Origin: JAQBDA01 sp964525785
GTDB taxonomy: Bacteria > Chloroflexota > Anaerolineae > Anaerolineales > UBA4823
Direction of reading: 5' to 3'
Assembly: GCA_964525785.1 (NCBI GenBank)
Contig: CAZGIX010000001.1
Span: 16,235-80,234 of the forward strand
Length of the DNA: 64,000 nt
Part shown: positions 44,877 to 53,752 of the stretch, piece by piece
How the letters are laid out: the number at the start of each line of letters is the position of its first letter
Numbering within the stretch: the stretch's first letter is position 1
Translations under genes and position numbers: made by a program
The notes under the pieces: model-generated
The model's database searches: none
The model's input: only the letters and a program-made list of their open reading frames with translations
Told to the model about the DNA's origin: nothing

Positions 44877-45974
44877 TCAACCTCCCTGGCAGTCCCGCAG
44901 CGCGTTGCGCAGTATAGTGAGAATGAGATCGGCGCCGGCGCGCATGGGATTGATGCGTATGAGGTGTGCGGCGAGTTCTGGCGCATCAGCTAAGAATGTC
45001 CCCGATGCTCGATAAAACAGCGGGGCCACTTCATAGCGCGATTCTGCGCCTACCGGATGGATGGCTGCGCCGTAAGCTGCGCTGCACTCTACCACCTGCG
45101 GTGCCAGCGGCCGTTCCAGCTCGACTAACGCTACGCGCGACTGGGCATTGGCGATATACGCCTGGCGCACACCTGCCACCTCGCCGGTATTCAGCCGCCT
45201 GGCAACTTCTGCAACTACCTCCGCCTGGATTGCTAGGGCGACCGGGGCGAAGACCAGGGAGCGCAGAGCCTCCATGGCCTCCGGACCTTGCACCTGTGTC
45301 CCCCCCGAATAATTCATCTTATGTATTCGACTGATCAGCTGCCCGTTCCCGAGGATTAAACCTACTCCCTGGGGTCCCAACAGCTTGAACAGCGAGAAGG
45401 TGGAGACGTGTGATCCGTGCTGGATGCCGATCTTTGCCACCCTCAGAGCCGCGTAGTTGTCATCCACGACCAGCTGTGCTTCGGGAAGCGCAGCCCGAAT
45501 CGCCTGGATGACCGTCGACGGTTGATAGCAGTCGTCTATCCGCTGGCGAGTGTGCTGGATCAAGGCGCACTCGATGCCCCTTGGATCGACTCGCTGGATA
45601 GCTGGCAGATCGTTGAAATCAGCCCGCACCAGCTGCAAGCTCATGGCCCTGACTGTCGCATCGGTTGTCGGGTAAACAGGCGCCTGGTGCACCAGCAGCT
45701 TACCCCCAGGGTGCAGCAGCGCCATCAATACCAGCCGCAGCGCGCCGGTTCCGGCGCCGCGTGTCAGGCAGGCAGCTTCAGCTTCGAAGAAATCTGCCAG
45801 CGTCTCTTCGACCCGCTGAGTAGCCTGTGGCCGCCCGGCTCCTTGCCACAATCCGTAGTCCCCGGCTTGAAGAATGGCTCGGCCATCAAAATGGCGGGTG
45901 ATAGCCTCCACCAGGTGAAACTGCATTTGGGTGGCTGCATCTAATGAGAGCTGCTCTAATGGATATGTCCGCAT
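44877..45974 (-). CDS. yhfS: YhfS-like PLP-dependent aminotransferase-fold protein
   Basis: A 365-residue fold-type I PLP protein. The Schiff-base Lys197 lies in STFSLFKLLGPQGVG, the PLP-ring Asp in AQLVVDDNYAALRV, and a glycine-rich TRGAGTGALRLVLMAL loop binds the phosphate. It resembles the cystathionine gamma-synthase/aminotransferase group and corresponds in place and type to E. coli YhfS. Reaction unknown. The ATG at 45974 lies 27 bases after yhfT with only a distant GGAG. The next gene, yhfX-like, follows after one base, so the two PLP enzymes are made together and may act in sequence on one amino acid. Confidence 0.83.
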   Translation of the reverse strand: MRTYPLEQLSLDAATQMQFHLVEAITRHFDGRAILQAGDYGLWQGAGRPQATQRVEETLADFFEAEAACLTRGAGTGALRLVLMALLHPGGKLLVHQAPVYPTTDATVRAMSLQLVRADFNDLPAIQRVDPRGIECALIQHTRQRIDDCYQPSTVIQAIRAALPEAQLVVDDNYAALRVAKIGIQHGSHVSTFSLFKLLGPQGVGLILGNGQLISRIHKMNYSGGTQVQGPEAMEALRSLVFAPVALAIQAEVVAEVARRLNTGEVAGVRQAYIANAQSRVALVELERPLAPQVVECSAAYGAAIHPVGAESRYEVAPLFYRASGTFLADAPELAAHLIRINPMRAGADLILTILRNALRDCQGG

Positions 45975-46001
45975 AGCTTAGATGGACTCCGATCGAAGGT
46001 A

Positions 46002-47285
46002 TTACACCATGAACGTCAGGGCATTGGCGGCTGCCCATGCGAGAAGAATGGCTACCGGACCCACTGCAATGCGTAGCAAGGGGGTGCCGGTGGCTTCGTT
46101 GATCATTGCCAATCCGGCAACGCAAAGGAATCCATAGCCGGGCACCAGGTTTTCCGCTGCCAGCATGCCGCCAACCAGGGTAGCTGCCTCCAACAAGCGC
46201 GTCATCGCCGTGCGCATGGTCCCGGCTGCCTTCACTAATCCAGGATAACGCTGCAGCAGGCTTCCCAGCAGGCCTAGTGCCAGCACCTCCACGCTCATTG
46301 CCAGGCCGCCCAGCAGTGCCGCACTCCAGGGCTGCGGAGCAGCCAGCCCGGCAGTCCAGGCGAAGCCCAATCCATCGGTGACAAATACTCCCGATGTCAG
46401 CACCGCCATGCCCTTGATGGGCGTGAAAGCCAGCGCCCGTGCCAGGCTGATGGCTAGGGCTGCGGTTCGTGAGCCACCGGATATTGCCAGCAGCGATTGT
46501 GGTCCTTCGACCAGCGCCAGATGCTGGGCAGCCAGGCCGTAAAGCATACCCAAAATGGCAATCAGCGGCAGCCGGCGGCGCAGCCGCTTGAACTGGGCTT
46601 CGAAATGCAGCTCATTACCTGGAAGATTTGGTCGGCGTTCGCGTAAGGCTGCCAGGGTGACGAAAAGCAGCCCGCACGCCAGAGCCCAGACATCCGGCTG
46701 TACCAGCCCAAGCCAATCGGCAGCCAGCCGCGTCAGCAGGATGCCCACAAATGCCAGCGCTCCGGTGCGCAGCCCGTATTGATAAGCAAGCCCGATAGCC
46801 GGGAAAGCGGCAAAGCTGAAGACAACCGGCTGACTGAATGCTAACCGGGTGGCGTCCAGCGGCACGGGCAGCTGCCCTGCCAGGTAATTGAAGCCCTGCA
46901 GTCCGAGCATCAGCAGCGCGCCATATAATGCACCTGCTCCGCCGGCACCCACTTGACCCAGCCGGGTTTTCCAGCCCTGGACATGTTCGGGCATGTTATG
47001 GCTGGCGAACCAGATGCCGATCAGGTCTGCTCCCAGCCATAGAGCGTGTATAAGTAAAATGCCAGACGCCAGCGAGACAGGCAGTGCGAAAGCGATCAGC
47101 AGGCCAATGCTCAGCTTGAAAGAAGTTGAAGCCAACTGGCGAGGCAGCATACGACCAGCCGCCACCTCGGGCAGCATGGCACGCAAACCATCATGGTAAA
47201 CTGCAATACCGCGGTTTGCCAGCCATGCGCCCAGCGCGCCTGCTGCAGCAGTGATGACGACCGGAATCCAGGAAATTGCAGACAA
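46002..47285 (-). CDS. yhfT: YhfT-like membrane transporter
   Basis: A 427-residue polytopic membrane protein with about ten to twelve helices. The motif VYHDGLRAMLPEVAAGRM near residue 30 parallels the corresponding part of E. coli YhfT (AVFHDG..PILPQL). Other shared features are the LGADLIGIW loop and the C-terminal VAGLAMINEATGTPL. It presumably moves the substrate or product of the yhf enzymes; its specificity is unknown. The start is TTG at 47285 with only a weak GGGAT upstream. It follows yhfU-like by 7 bases. Confidence 0.85.
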   Translation of the reverse strand: MSAISWIPVVITAAAGALGAWLANRGIAVYHDGLRAMLPEVAAGRMLPRQLASTSFKLSIGLLIAFALPVSLASGILLIHALWLGADLIGIWFASHNMPEHVQGWKTRLGQVGAGGAGALYGALLMLGLQGFNYLAGQLPVPLDATRLAFSQPVVFSFAAFPAIGLAYQYGLRTGALAFVGILLTRLAADWLGLVQPDVWALACGLLFVTLAALRERRPNLPGNELHFEAQFKRLRRRLPLIAILGMLYGLAAQHLALVEGPQSLLAISGGSRTAALAISLARALAFTPIKGMAVLTSGVFVTDGLGFAWTAGLAAPQPWSAALLGGLAMSVEVLALGLLGSLLQRYPGLVKAAGTMRTAMTRLLEAATLVGGMLAAENLVPGYGFLCVAGLAMINEATGTPLLRIAVGPVAILLAWAAANALTFMV

Positions 47286-47292
47286 TAAGATA

Positions 47293-47685
47293 CTAAGATC
47301 CCTGCTCTCTATTGCCCGCCTCTCGATGGTGAGCCAGGATGGCTGTGATCAGCATAGGCACCGTGCTGTCGATATGGTCCACCGTAAATCCGAAAGCCAG
47401 CTTCCCGCTGGCAACCGCGGCTTGTATCTCGGCTTCTTTCGGCACACTCCCGATCATGCTGGCGGTAAAGCATCGGTCATACCCGAGGATAGCGATCGCC
47501 ATCGCCAGCGCACCGCCCGCCCCGGTGGCACAGGCGCCGAAATAGTAGTCTGCCCGGCCCTGGGAGACTTCAGTGGCGCCTGTGATGTCGATTGCCTCGT
47601 GTACAGAAACCCTCTCGCCGCCCAGGCCAGACGCCAGGCGGCAGATCTCATTGGTGCACAATCCAGACACTACGATGCGGATCAT
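47293..47685 (-). CDS. yhfU: YhfU-like DUF2620 protein
   Basis: A 130-residue cytoplasmic protein of the DUF2620 family. The core ADYYFGACATGAGGALAMAIAILG and KLAFGFTVDHIDSTVPMLI (seen in parts as DYYFGACATGAGGA and LAFGFTVDHI) correspond closely to E. coli YhfU. Function unknown; the GACxTGAG loop looks like a phosphate or nucleotide-binding turn. GGAGG lies 4 bases before the ATG, which overlaps the yhfY-like stop by four bases. Confidence 0.87.
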   Translation of the reverse strand: MIRIVVSGLCTNEICRLASGLGGERVSVHEAIDITGATEVSQGRADYYFGACATGAGGALAMAIAILGYDRCFTASMIGSVPKEAEIQAAVASGKLAFGFTVDHIDSTVPMLITAILAHHREAGNREQGS

Positions 47686-48101
47686 CGATCCTCCGGGATG
47701 GATGGGTTGGCTGGCTCGGTCCGGTTTTCCACTGCCAGGGCGATGCGGGCCAAGTGCAGGGCGACGAATCCGGCTTCGTCAGGCGGGATCATCATGCCCA
47801 GGCGCTGTTCCAGCCCGGCTATCAAAGATTTTGCCAGTTCCAGCTGCGCCGGATAGCCTTGCAGCTCTTGCCAGAGGACTCCCGGGGCAGGCTGGAGGAC
47901 CTCGCCTTGCTCCAGCCTCTTGAGCGCCATTGCCAGGTGCGTTGCCAGCGGCGCTCCGAGCCCTTCGTCCAGATCGATGCCAGTCTTCCGCTCAACCTGG
48001 CGCAGGGTATCCAGGGCTGCAGAAATCGAAGACTGGCTAACCAGTCCGCTGCTGAGCAGTAGCTCAAAACGTGCTTGAAAAACCTGCTCTACGTTGCTCA
48101 T
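47682..48101 (-). CDS. yhfY: PRD-domain protein, YhfY-like
   Basis: A 139-residue stand-alone PTS regulation domain. Helical pattern with the two conserved His regions: THLAMALKRLEQGE and DEAGFVALHLARIAL, with ELAKSLIAGLEQRLGMMIP between. PRDs are phosphorylated by HPr or EII proteins and usually control transcription antiterminators or activators; this one has no DNA- or RNA-binding domain, like E. coli YhfY. The HPr and Enzyme I genes at 55880-57867 are its possible phosphate donors. Six bases after murQ; its own ribosome-binding site is poor, which suggests coupling. Confidence 0.78.
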   Translation of the reverse strand: MSNVEQVFQARFELLLSSGLVSQSSISAALDTLRQVERKTGIDLDEGLGAPLATHLAMALKRLEQGEVLQPAPGVLWQELQGYPAQLELAKSLIAGLEQRLGMMIPPDEAGFVALHLARIALAVENRTEPANPSIPEDR

Positions 48102-48107
48102 ATCCTA

Positions 48108-49001
48108 TTATCGGTGCTTGCCGAGCGCCAAGCGCACCCGCCCGCCGGCATGCTCTAAACGGTGGCGCGCTTCATCCAGGTTGATGCCTGCCAGGAGCAT
48201 TACCAGGGCAGGCTTGATCTCGTAGCCGCTGGCCTGGAGCGCCTGCCCGGCAGATTCGGCGCTGACGCCGGTGATCCTCATGACCATATCCAGGGCTCGT
48301 TTTCGCAGCTTCTGGTTGCTGGCGCGCATATCTACCATCATGTTGCCGTACACTTTCCCCAGACGGATCATCGCCGCGGTCGAAAGCATGTTTAAGACCA
48401 TCTTTTGGGCGCTGCCGGCTTTCATGCGGGTCGAACCGGCGATGACTTCAGGGCCTACCACAGGTGCAATAGCCACATCTACCTGGGAGACCAAAGCGCC
48501 GGCAGGATTGCATACCAGACCGATCGTTGCCGCGCCGCGCTGGCGGGATGCTTCAACTACCCCGAGCACCCAGGGCGCACCGCCGCTGGCTGTGATCCCG
48601 ACGACTACATCCTTTTCTCCTACGCCAGCCGCCGCGACAGTTTGGCGCCCGGCAGCTGCATCGTCTTCGGCGGCTTCTACCGATTGGCGCAGGGCGCGAT
48701 CGCCGCCGGCGATGAAGGCCTGCACAAGTTCGGGCGGGGTGCTGTACGTGGGCGGCATCTCGGAGGCATCCAGCACCCCCAGACGTCCGCTGGTACCGGC
48801 TCCGAAATAGAACAGCCTTCCGCCGGCCTCCAGGCGTTCTACTATGATGTCTACGGCGCGGGCGATGTACTCCAGCTCGGCTTGCACAGCAGCAGCTACA
48901 CGAGCATCCTCCTGGTTGATCAGCGTGACGATCTCCAGTGTGCTGAGGGTATCGATAGAGGCAGTCGCTTGGTTGAGTGATTCTGTAATGGCTTCAGGCA
49001 T
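48108..49001 (-). CDS. murQ: N-acetylmuramic acid 6-phosphate etherase
   Basis: MurQ removes D-lactate from MurNAc-6-phosphate to give GlcNAc-6-phosphate in cell-wall recycling. The 297 residues match the usual length. Signatures are GAGTSGRLGVLDASEMPPTY (the SIS-domain loop with the catalytic Glu), SVEAAEDD with the second Glu, GITASGGAPWVLG and STRMKAGSAQKMVLNM, plus a UBA-like C-terminal helix bundle. With AnmK encoded upstream it turns anhydro-MurNAc into GlcNAc-6-phosphate. No nagA, nagB or nagZ homologue is seen in the window. Confidence 0.95.
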   Translation of the reverse strand: MPEAITESLNQATASIDTLSTLEIVTLINQEDARVAAAVQAELEYIARAVDIIVERLEAGGRLFYFGAGTSGRLGVLDASEMPPTYSTPPELVQAFIAGGDRALRQSVEAAEDDAAAGRQTVAAAGVGEKDVVVGITASGGAPWVLGVVEASRQRGAATIGLVCNPAGALVSQVDVAIAPVVGPEVIAGSTRMKAGSAQKMVLNMLSTAAMIRLGKVYGNMMVDMRASNQKLRKRALDMVMRITGVSAESAGQALQASGYEIKPALVMLLAGINLDEARHRLEHAGGRVRLALGKHR

Positions 49002-49033
49002 GGCTCAAAGTCGGGTAAATAAGCGGTTTGATC

Positions 49034-50212
49034 TCATAGCTCTGGCAAGCTGCGCAGCAGCTGGCGGTAATTGGTCCCCGGAGTGATCTTCCCCAACACA
49101 GCCGGGTGGCGGGCAAACGTGCAGCTGGGTAAATTGCCAGGACGGCCGTGCAGTCCTTCGTAAGCCAGGATCGCAAAAGCGATGGCCTCCTTGGCATCGC
49201 TCAGGTAGCCCAGGTCCTCCTGGCGTAAAACTCGGGTATTGGGCAGCCGTTCAGCCAGCATGCGCAGCAGTGTGGGGTTGCTGGCACCACCGCCTCCCAC
49301 GATGACCTCATCCACCGGACCAGTCAGAAAACGCTGGTAGCTGTCGGTAATCGAGGCCGCGGTGAAGGCGGTCAGTGTCGCCAGGATATCCACCCCAGCC
49401 AGTCCACCCTGCGCTCCTTGCTCCCAGATCTGGCGAGCGAAGAATACGCCGAACTGCTCCCGTCCGGCGGTCTTCGGCAGCGGCTGAGACAGGTAGGGAT
49501 GAGCCATCAGCTGCTCCAGCAGAGCTGTGTTTACCTGTCCCTGAGACGCCAGCAGTCCATTTCGGTCAAATGTTAAAGCGCCGTCGCTGGCACGCTGAGC
49601 TGCGTAATCGATCATCATATTGCCGGGACCGGTATCAAAGGAGATTACCTGCTCGGGTAAAGCTGTGGCTGGGAGGTAGGTAACGTTGCCGATGCCGCCG
49701 ATATTCTGCACGGCCCGCGCCCGGGATGGGTGGCGGTACAGCAGCCAATCTACATAACTGACCAGCGGTGCGCCCTGTCCCCCAGCGGCAACATCTGCCA
49801 CGCGAAAATCGGCCATCGTGGTGATGCCTGTTCGCTCGGCGATCACCGCCGCCTCACCGATCTGCAGGGTGGACTTGATCGGCCTCTGCGGTTCCATGCA
49901 GTGGTAGGCGGTTTGCCCGTGGGAGGCGATCATGTCTACCTGGTCGGGCTGCATGCCGGCTGTTTGAATAGCCTGCAGGGCCGCCTCTGCAAACCATTCA
50001 CCGATGGCGAAGTTCGTCTGGCAGACCTTGTCTACAGGGGCGGTAGTCGGATCGAACAGCTCGAAAATCTGGCGGCGCTGCTCCGGGGTGAACGGCACAC
50101 AGGTAAAAGATCGTAAGCTGACATTCAATGTCGGAGGCGCGCCCTGGATATCGACCAGGGCGGCGTCGATGCCATCAACTGAAGTACCGGAGATCATTCC
50201 AAGGACGAGCAT
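49034..50212 (-). CDS. anmK: Anhydro-N-acetylmuramic acid kinase
   Basis: AnmK phosphorylates and opens 1,6-anhydro-MurNAc to MurNAc-6-phosphate. The 392 residues carry LGMISGTSVDGIDAALVD at the N-terminus (ATP phosphate loop), ASHGQTAYH, GGIGNVTYL, FDTGPGNMMIDY and GGGGASNPTLLRML. AAGGAG lies 4-5 bases before the ATG. It stands 9 bases after the serine hydrolase gene and 32 bases before murQ. Anhydro-MurNAc arises from lytic transglycosylases, so the substrate is either the cell's own wall turnover or wall fragments from other bacteria brought in by the linked peptide importer. Confidence 0.96.
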   Translation of the reverse strand: MLVLGMISGTSVDGIDAALVDIQGAPPTLNVSLRSFTCVPFTPEQRRQIFELFDPTTAPVDKVCQTNFAIGEWFAEAALQAIQTAGMQPDQVDMIASHGQTAYHCMEPQRPIKSTLQIGEAAVIAERTGITTMADFRVADVAAGGQGAPLVSYVDWLLYRHPSRARAVQNIGGIGNVTYLPATALPEQVISFDTGPGNMMIDYAAQRASDGALTFDRNGLLASQGQVNTALLEQLMAHPYLSQPLPKTAGREQFGVFFARQIWEQGAQGGLAGVDILATLTAFTAASITDSYQRFLTGPVDEVIVGGGGASNPTLLRMLAERLPNTRVLRQEDLGYLSDAKEAIAFAILAYEGLHGRPGNLPSCTFARHPAVLGKITPGTNYRQLLRSLPEL

Positions 50213-50220
50213 GCGGCTCC

Positions 50221-51429
50221 TTATCCTTCTAACAGTGTTTCGATGATCAGGTCGTGAAGGGCAGGGCGAAAATTCTGGATAGCATCCGAGCCGCGCCCGT
50301 AATACACCCGGTTGGTCATGGCTACCACAACCAGGGAACGCTTAGGGTCCACCCATAACGATGTGCCGGTAAAGCCGGTGTGTCCGTAGCTATTCTGGCT
50401 GAATCGTGTTCCGCAGGAACAGGCGTGGGTCGTAGGCAGGACGAATGCCAGCCCACGCCGTAGGCCGTTCCAGGCAGCTTGTTCGCGGGTCATCTCCGCC
50501 ACTGTCTCGGGGGCCAGCAGCTGCACACCCTGATGGCAGCCTTCTTGCAGGTACATCTGGCCCAATCTGGCGACCTCCTGGGCTGTTGAATAAAGCCCGG
50601 CATGCCCGGATATTCCACCCAGGCTGGCGGCATTCTCATCATCGACTTCGCCCACCAGGCGCCGGTGGCGCCAGGCGCACACCTCCGCCGGGGCAATGCG
50701 CTCGGACTTCACTCCGTGGGCCAGCGGATTGTACAGCGTGGTATTCAACCCCAGTGGCTGGATCACCTCCTGGTATAGGGTATCTTCCAACGGCTTTCCG
50801 GTCAGTGTTTGTATGGCTTCACCCAACAGGATGAATCCCAGGTCGCTGTATTCAACCTGCTCGCCGGGTGGGTAGAAAAAATCATACCCGTAAACCGCCT
50901 CCAGGCGCTGGCGGCGCAGCTCGTCGGGAGTCTCATGTGGCACCGGGACCGGACCTGTTCTGCCGCCAATGGCAAAGAGGCTGCGCCAGGCAGCCAGCCC
51001 GGAGGTGTGAGTGAGCAAGCGGCGAAATGTGACCTGTCGGAGATCGACGGGCAACCCGGAATAATGCCGATCTGGGTCCAGACGGATGTTCTTAAGGGGA
51101 TCTTCCGCTGCACCGATCTGGCGTTGACCGCGCAGGGCAGGCAGCACTTCACCGACGGGCATATCCAGGCCGACCAGGCCGCGTTCAACCAGGCGCATGA
51201 AGGTCGTAGCGGTGAATAGCTTGGTCAGCGAAGCCAGATCGTATAGGCTATCGAGCTGTGCTGGATAATTCTCTTCCTGCGGATCCAGATACCCGTACGC
51301 CTGGTGCCAGATCAGCTCGCCCGCCCGTTGGATTAATTGAACGCATGACGGGAACACAACTCCCAGTTGGGAATGGATAAACGCATCCAGACGGTAGCCC
51401 GAAGGTGAAGGTATTGGAGCTTCGCTCAA
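50221..51429 (-). CDS. Serine hydrolase of the class C beta-lactamase/PBP4* family
   Basis: A 402-residue serine hydrolase without a signal peptide. The active-site Ser and Lys are in DLASLTKLFTA (SLTK), Tyr in EYSDLGFILLG, and the third motif in GHTGFTGTSLW (HTG). Family members include esterases, D-aminopeptidases and muropeptide-acting enzymes. In this operon a role in trimming peptides or esters from imported muropeptides is likely, though unproven. The start is TTG at 51429, with GGAGG 8 bases upstream. Nine bases separate it from anmK. Confidence 0.87.
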   Translation of the reverse strand: MSEAPIPSPSGYRLDAFIHSQLGVVFPSCVQLIQRAGELIWHQAYGYLDPQEENYPAQLDSLYDLASLTKLFTATTFMRLVERGLVGLDMPVGEVLPALRGQRQIGAAEDPLKNIRLDPDRHYSGLPVDLRQVTFRRLLTHTSGLAAWRSLFAIGGRTGPVPVPHETPDELRRQRLEAVYGYDFFYPPGEQVEYSDLGFILLGEAIQTLTGKPLEDTLYQEVIQPLGLNTTLYNPLAHGVKSERIAPAEVCAWRHRRLVGEVDDENAASLGGISGHAGLYSTAQEVARLGQMYLQEGCHQGVQLLAPETVAEMTREQAAWNGLRRGLAFVLPTTHACSCGTRFSQNSYGHTGFTGTSLWVDPKRSLVVVAMTNRVYYGRGSDAIQNFRPALHDLIIETLLEG

Positions 51430-51448
51430 TCTAACCGCCTCCGCGTTT

Positions 51449-51937
51449 TCACTTTCCGCCGCTGGGACGGCGCTTGTAATAGATCAGTTCGCTGATCCCG
51501 GGCAAGATGTAATCCGGCAGCACGCCCACCTGAATGAAGCCGCGCCGCTGGTAAAAACGCTGGGCGGGCTTATTGAAATCCGAAACCAGCAAGAACAGCT
51601 CGCCGACTTGCTGATAAACCTGCCCTTCAGCATAATCCATTAGCGCCGCGCCGACCCCCTGGTTGTATCTTCCCGGAGCCACGCCGATCAAAGGAATATA
51701 ACCGCTGCGCTCGAAAGCGCCGCGCACGGCATACCAGACAAATCCCAGGATCGGTTTGAACCCCACCCCTGGCTCTTCACGCTCAGCGACAGCAATGGTA
51801 GCCTGGTGTTGTAGAGCGAGCTCGAAGCGCAGCTGGGCGCTGGTCTGCGTAACACCATACCGCTGCCACAGTGGGGTCTCTGCCATCCATTGGGCGCAAA
51901 TAATGGCATCTTCCGGCTGCATCGGACGTACGATCAT
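51449..51937 (-). CDS. GNAT family N-acetyltransferase
   Basis: A 162-residue GNAT enzyme. The acetyl-CoA loop is GRYNQGVGAALMDYAE (Q-x-x-G-x-G/A pattern) and the terminal motif FNKPAQRFYQRRGFIQVG. The acceptor is unknown; amino sugars or amino acids released from cell-wall fragments are reasonable in this context. Its ATG overlaps the stop of the DppC-type permease gene by four bases, so it belongs to the transport-recycling operon. Confidence 0.85.
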   Translation of the reverse strand: MIVRPMQPEDAIICAQWMAETPLWQRYGVTQTSAQLRFELALQHQATIAVAEREEPGVGFKPILGFVWYAVRGAFERSGYIPLIGVAPGRYNQGVGAALMDYAEGQVYQQVGELFLLVSDFNKPAQRFYQRRGFIQVGVLPDYILPGISELIYYKRRPSGGK

Positions 51938-52791
51938 GCCTTAATCCCGGTTTGCATACGGGGATCGAGCACATCTCGCAGTCCATCGCCGAACAAATTA
52001 AAACCGAGTACGCCAAGCATAATTGCCATGCCAGGGGAGAATGCCATCCAAGGGGCAATTTCCATCAAGGTGCGGCTCTCACTGAGCATACTCCCCCAGG
52101 AAGGGTTGGGCGGTAGGGTACCCAGTCCGAGGAAACTCAGCGCGGCTTCGGTCAGGATCGACCAGGAGAGCGCCAGGCTGACTTGCACAATCGACGGAGC
52201 GATGGCATTGGGCAAGATGTGGGTGCCGATGATCATGGGAGGTCTGGCTCCTAGGCTGCGAGCTGCTTCGATGTAATCCATATCCTTGATGATCAGGACA
52301 GCGCCGCGTGCCACGCGGGCGAAGATCGGTAGATAAACTACCGATATTGCCAGGATGGTATTGCGCATTCCCGGGCCGAGAGCAGCTGCAATAGAGAGCG
52401 CCAACAATATGGCTGGAAATGAAAATAGCAGGTCGGCAATACGCATGATAAGGTTATCCAGCCAGCCGCCAAAATAACCGCCAATAACCCCCAGGAATGT
52501 GCCAATCACGAAGGAGATCGAGACCGAGATCAGTGCGATGCGCAGCGAATTGGTCGCGCCGTGCATAAGCCGGCTGAGGATATCGCGGCCAAACTCGTCG
52601 GTACCCAGCAGGTGGGTAGCGCTGGGAGCTTGCAATCTGTCACCGGCATTCTGCTCAATTGGCGAATACGGGGCCAGGCGGACAGCGAAGATAGCCACCA
52701 CCAGGTAGACCAGGATGATCGTCAGGCCCAGCATCCCACTTTTGTTTTGCCACATACGCCGCGTAAAGCGCCTGAAAGGTGTGTTATTCAT
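51934..52791 (-). CDS. Peptide ABC transporter permease (DppC type)
   Basis: A 285-residue permease. The N-terminal FRRFTRRMWQNKSGMLGL is the OppC/DppC-type leader, followed by PYSPIEQNAGDRLQAPSATHLLGTDEFGRDILSR (seen as HLLGTDEFGRDILSR), a hallmark of DppC proteins, and EAA loop IEAARSLGARPPMIIGTHILP. Together with the DppB-type and binding proteins it imports di-/oligopeptides or, in this setting, muropeptides. Overlaps dppB-like by 8 bases. Genes for the two ATPases (DppD/F) are not in the window. Confidence 0.93.
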   Translation of the reverse strand: MNNTPFRRFTRRMWQNKSGMLGLTIILVYLVVAIFAVRLAPYSPIEQNAGDRLQAPSATHLLGTDEFGRDILSRLMHGATNSLRIALISVSISFVIGTFLGVIGGYFGGWLDNLIMRIADLLFSFPAILLALSIAAALGPGMRNTILAISVVYLPIFARVARGAVLIIKDMDYIEAARSLGARPPMIIGTHILPNAIAPSIVQVSLALSWSILTEAALSFLGLGTLPPNPSWGSMLSESRTLMEIAPWMAFSPGMAIMLGVLGFNLFGDGLRDVLDPRMQTGIKA

Positions 52792-53737
52792 AGCGGATGC
52801 GGGGGTTGACCAGTGCGTAGGTCAGGTCAGCAATCAGGTTGACGAACACAAAGTTAAGGGCAATAAATAAAATTGTCCCCTGCACCAGGGCGTAATCGCG
52901 CTGGTTGATCGCCCCAAGCAGCAAGCGGCCCACACCTGGCATGGCATACACTTCTTCTACGATGATGGCACCGCCGAACAAGTAGCCGGTTTCGAATCCG
53001 ACCAGGGTGATGATCGGTATCAGAGCGTTCTTCAAACAGTGCCGCAAAATCACCTGGCTCTGTGTCCGTCCCTTGGCGAGCGCGGTGCGGGCGTAATCCT
53101 TGCCCAGTTCTTCCATCAAGGCAGAACGAGTAGTGCGCATCACCGCCGCGCTGAAAGCAAAGCCCAGGGTCAGCGCCGGGAAGATCATTTGGTTTAGATT
53201 CTCAATCGGATCTTCGGCGAAGCTGACATAGAAACCCGAGTTAGGCAATATGTGAAAATAAACTGAAAGGACGTAAATAATCAGCGTGCCCATCCAAAAG
53301 CTGGGCATAGCCAGGCCAACTAGGGAGAACAGCCTGCCGCCCAGGTCTATAACCGAGTTGCGCCGCACCGCCGACAGGATTCCCACCGGGATGCCTGCTA
53401 TGACGGCGATCACCATGGCGAGCAAAGCCAGTTCCAGGGTGAGCGGATAGCGGCTGAGGATCTCGCTTAACACCGGTCGTCCGGTGCGCACTGATAATCC
53501 AAAATCCCCCCGCAGTGCTGCGGTCAGCCACAACCAATATTGCTCCAGCAGTGGTTTATCCAGGCCGTAATAGCGTCGCAGCGCCTCTGCCTGCGCTTCA
53601 GTGAGTTTATACTGGGTGCCGATCATGGCGCTGATCGTATCGCCGGGGATCAATCGCATTACCAGGAATACGATGATCGAGATGCCCAGCATTGTAGGGA
53701 TCAGCACTAATATGCGTTTGACGATGTAGGAAGACAT
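52784..53737 (-). CDS. Peptide ABC transporter permease (DppB type)
   Basis: A 317-residue permease starting MSSYIVKRILVLIPTMLGISIIVF, typical of DppB/OppB (seen as YIVKRILVLIPTMLG). It continues with MRLIPGD, an EELGKDYARTALAKGRTQ EAA loop and C-terminal VNPRIRYE. Six helices. A long hairpin lies between it and the upstream binding-protein gene (53753-53787), which may lower its expression relative to that gene. Confidence 0.93.
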   Translation of the reverse strand: MSSYIVKRILVLIPTMLGISIIVFLVMRLIPGDTISAMIGTQYKLTEAQAEALRRYYGLDKPLLEQYWLWLTAALRGDFGLSVRTGRPVLSEILSRYPLTLELALLAMVIAVIAGIPVGILSAVRRNSVIDLGGRLFSLVGLAMPSFWMGTLIIYVLSVYFHILPNSGFYVSFAEDPIENLNQMIFPALTLGFAFSAAVMRTTRSALMEELGKDYARTALAKGRTQSQVILRHCLKNALIPIITLVGFETGYLFGGAIIVEEVYAMPGVGRLLLGAINQRDYALVQGTILFIALNFVFVNLIADLTYALVNPRIRYE

Positions 53738-53752
53738 TGAATGATCGGTTTA

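Noticed and set aside
44876..44986. Upstream extension of the YhfX-like frame into yhfS
   Set aside because: A GTG at 44875 with GGGAGG directly upstream gives the expected N-terminus; the extension has no resemblance to the family.
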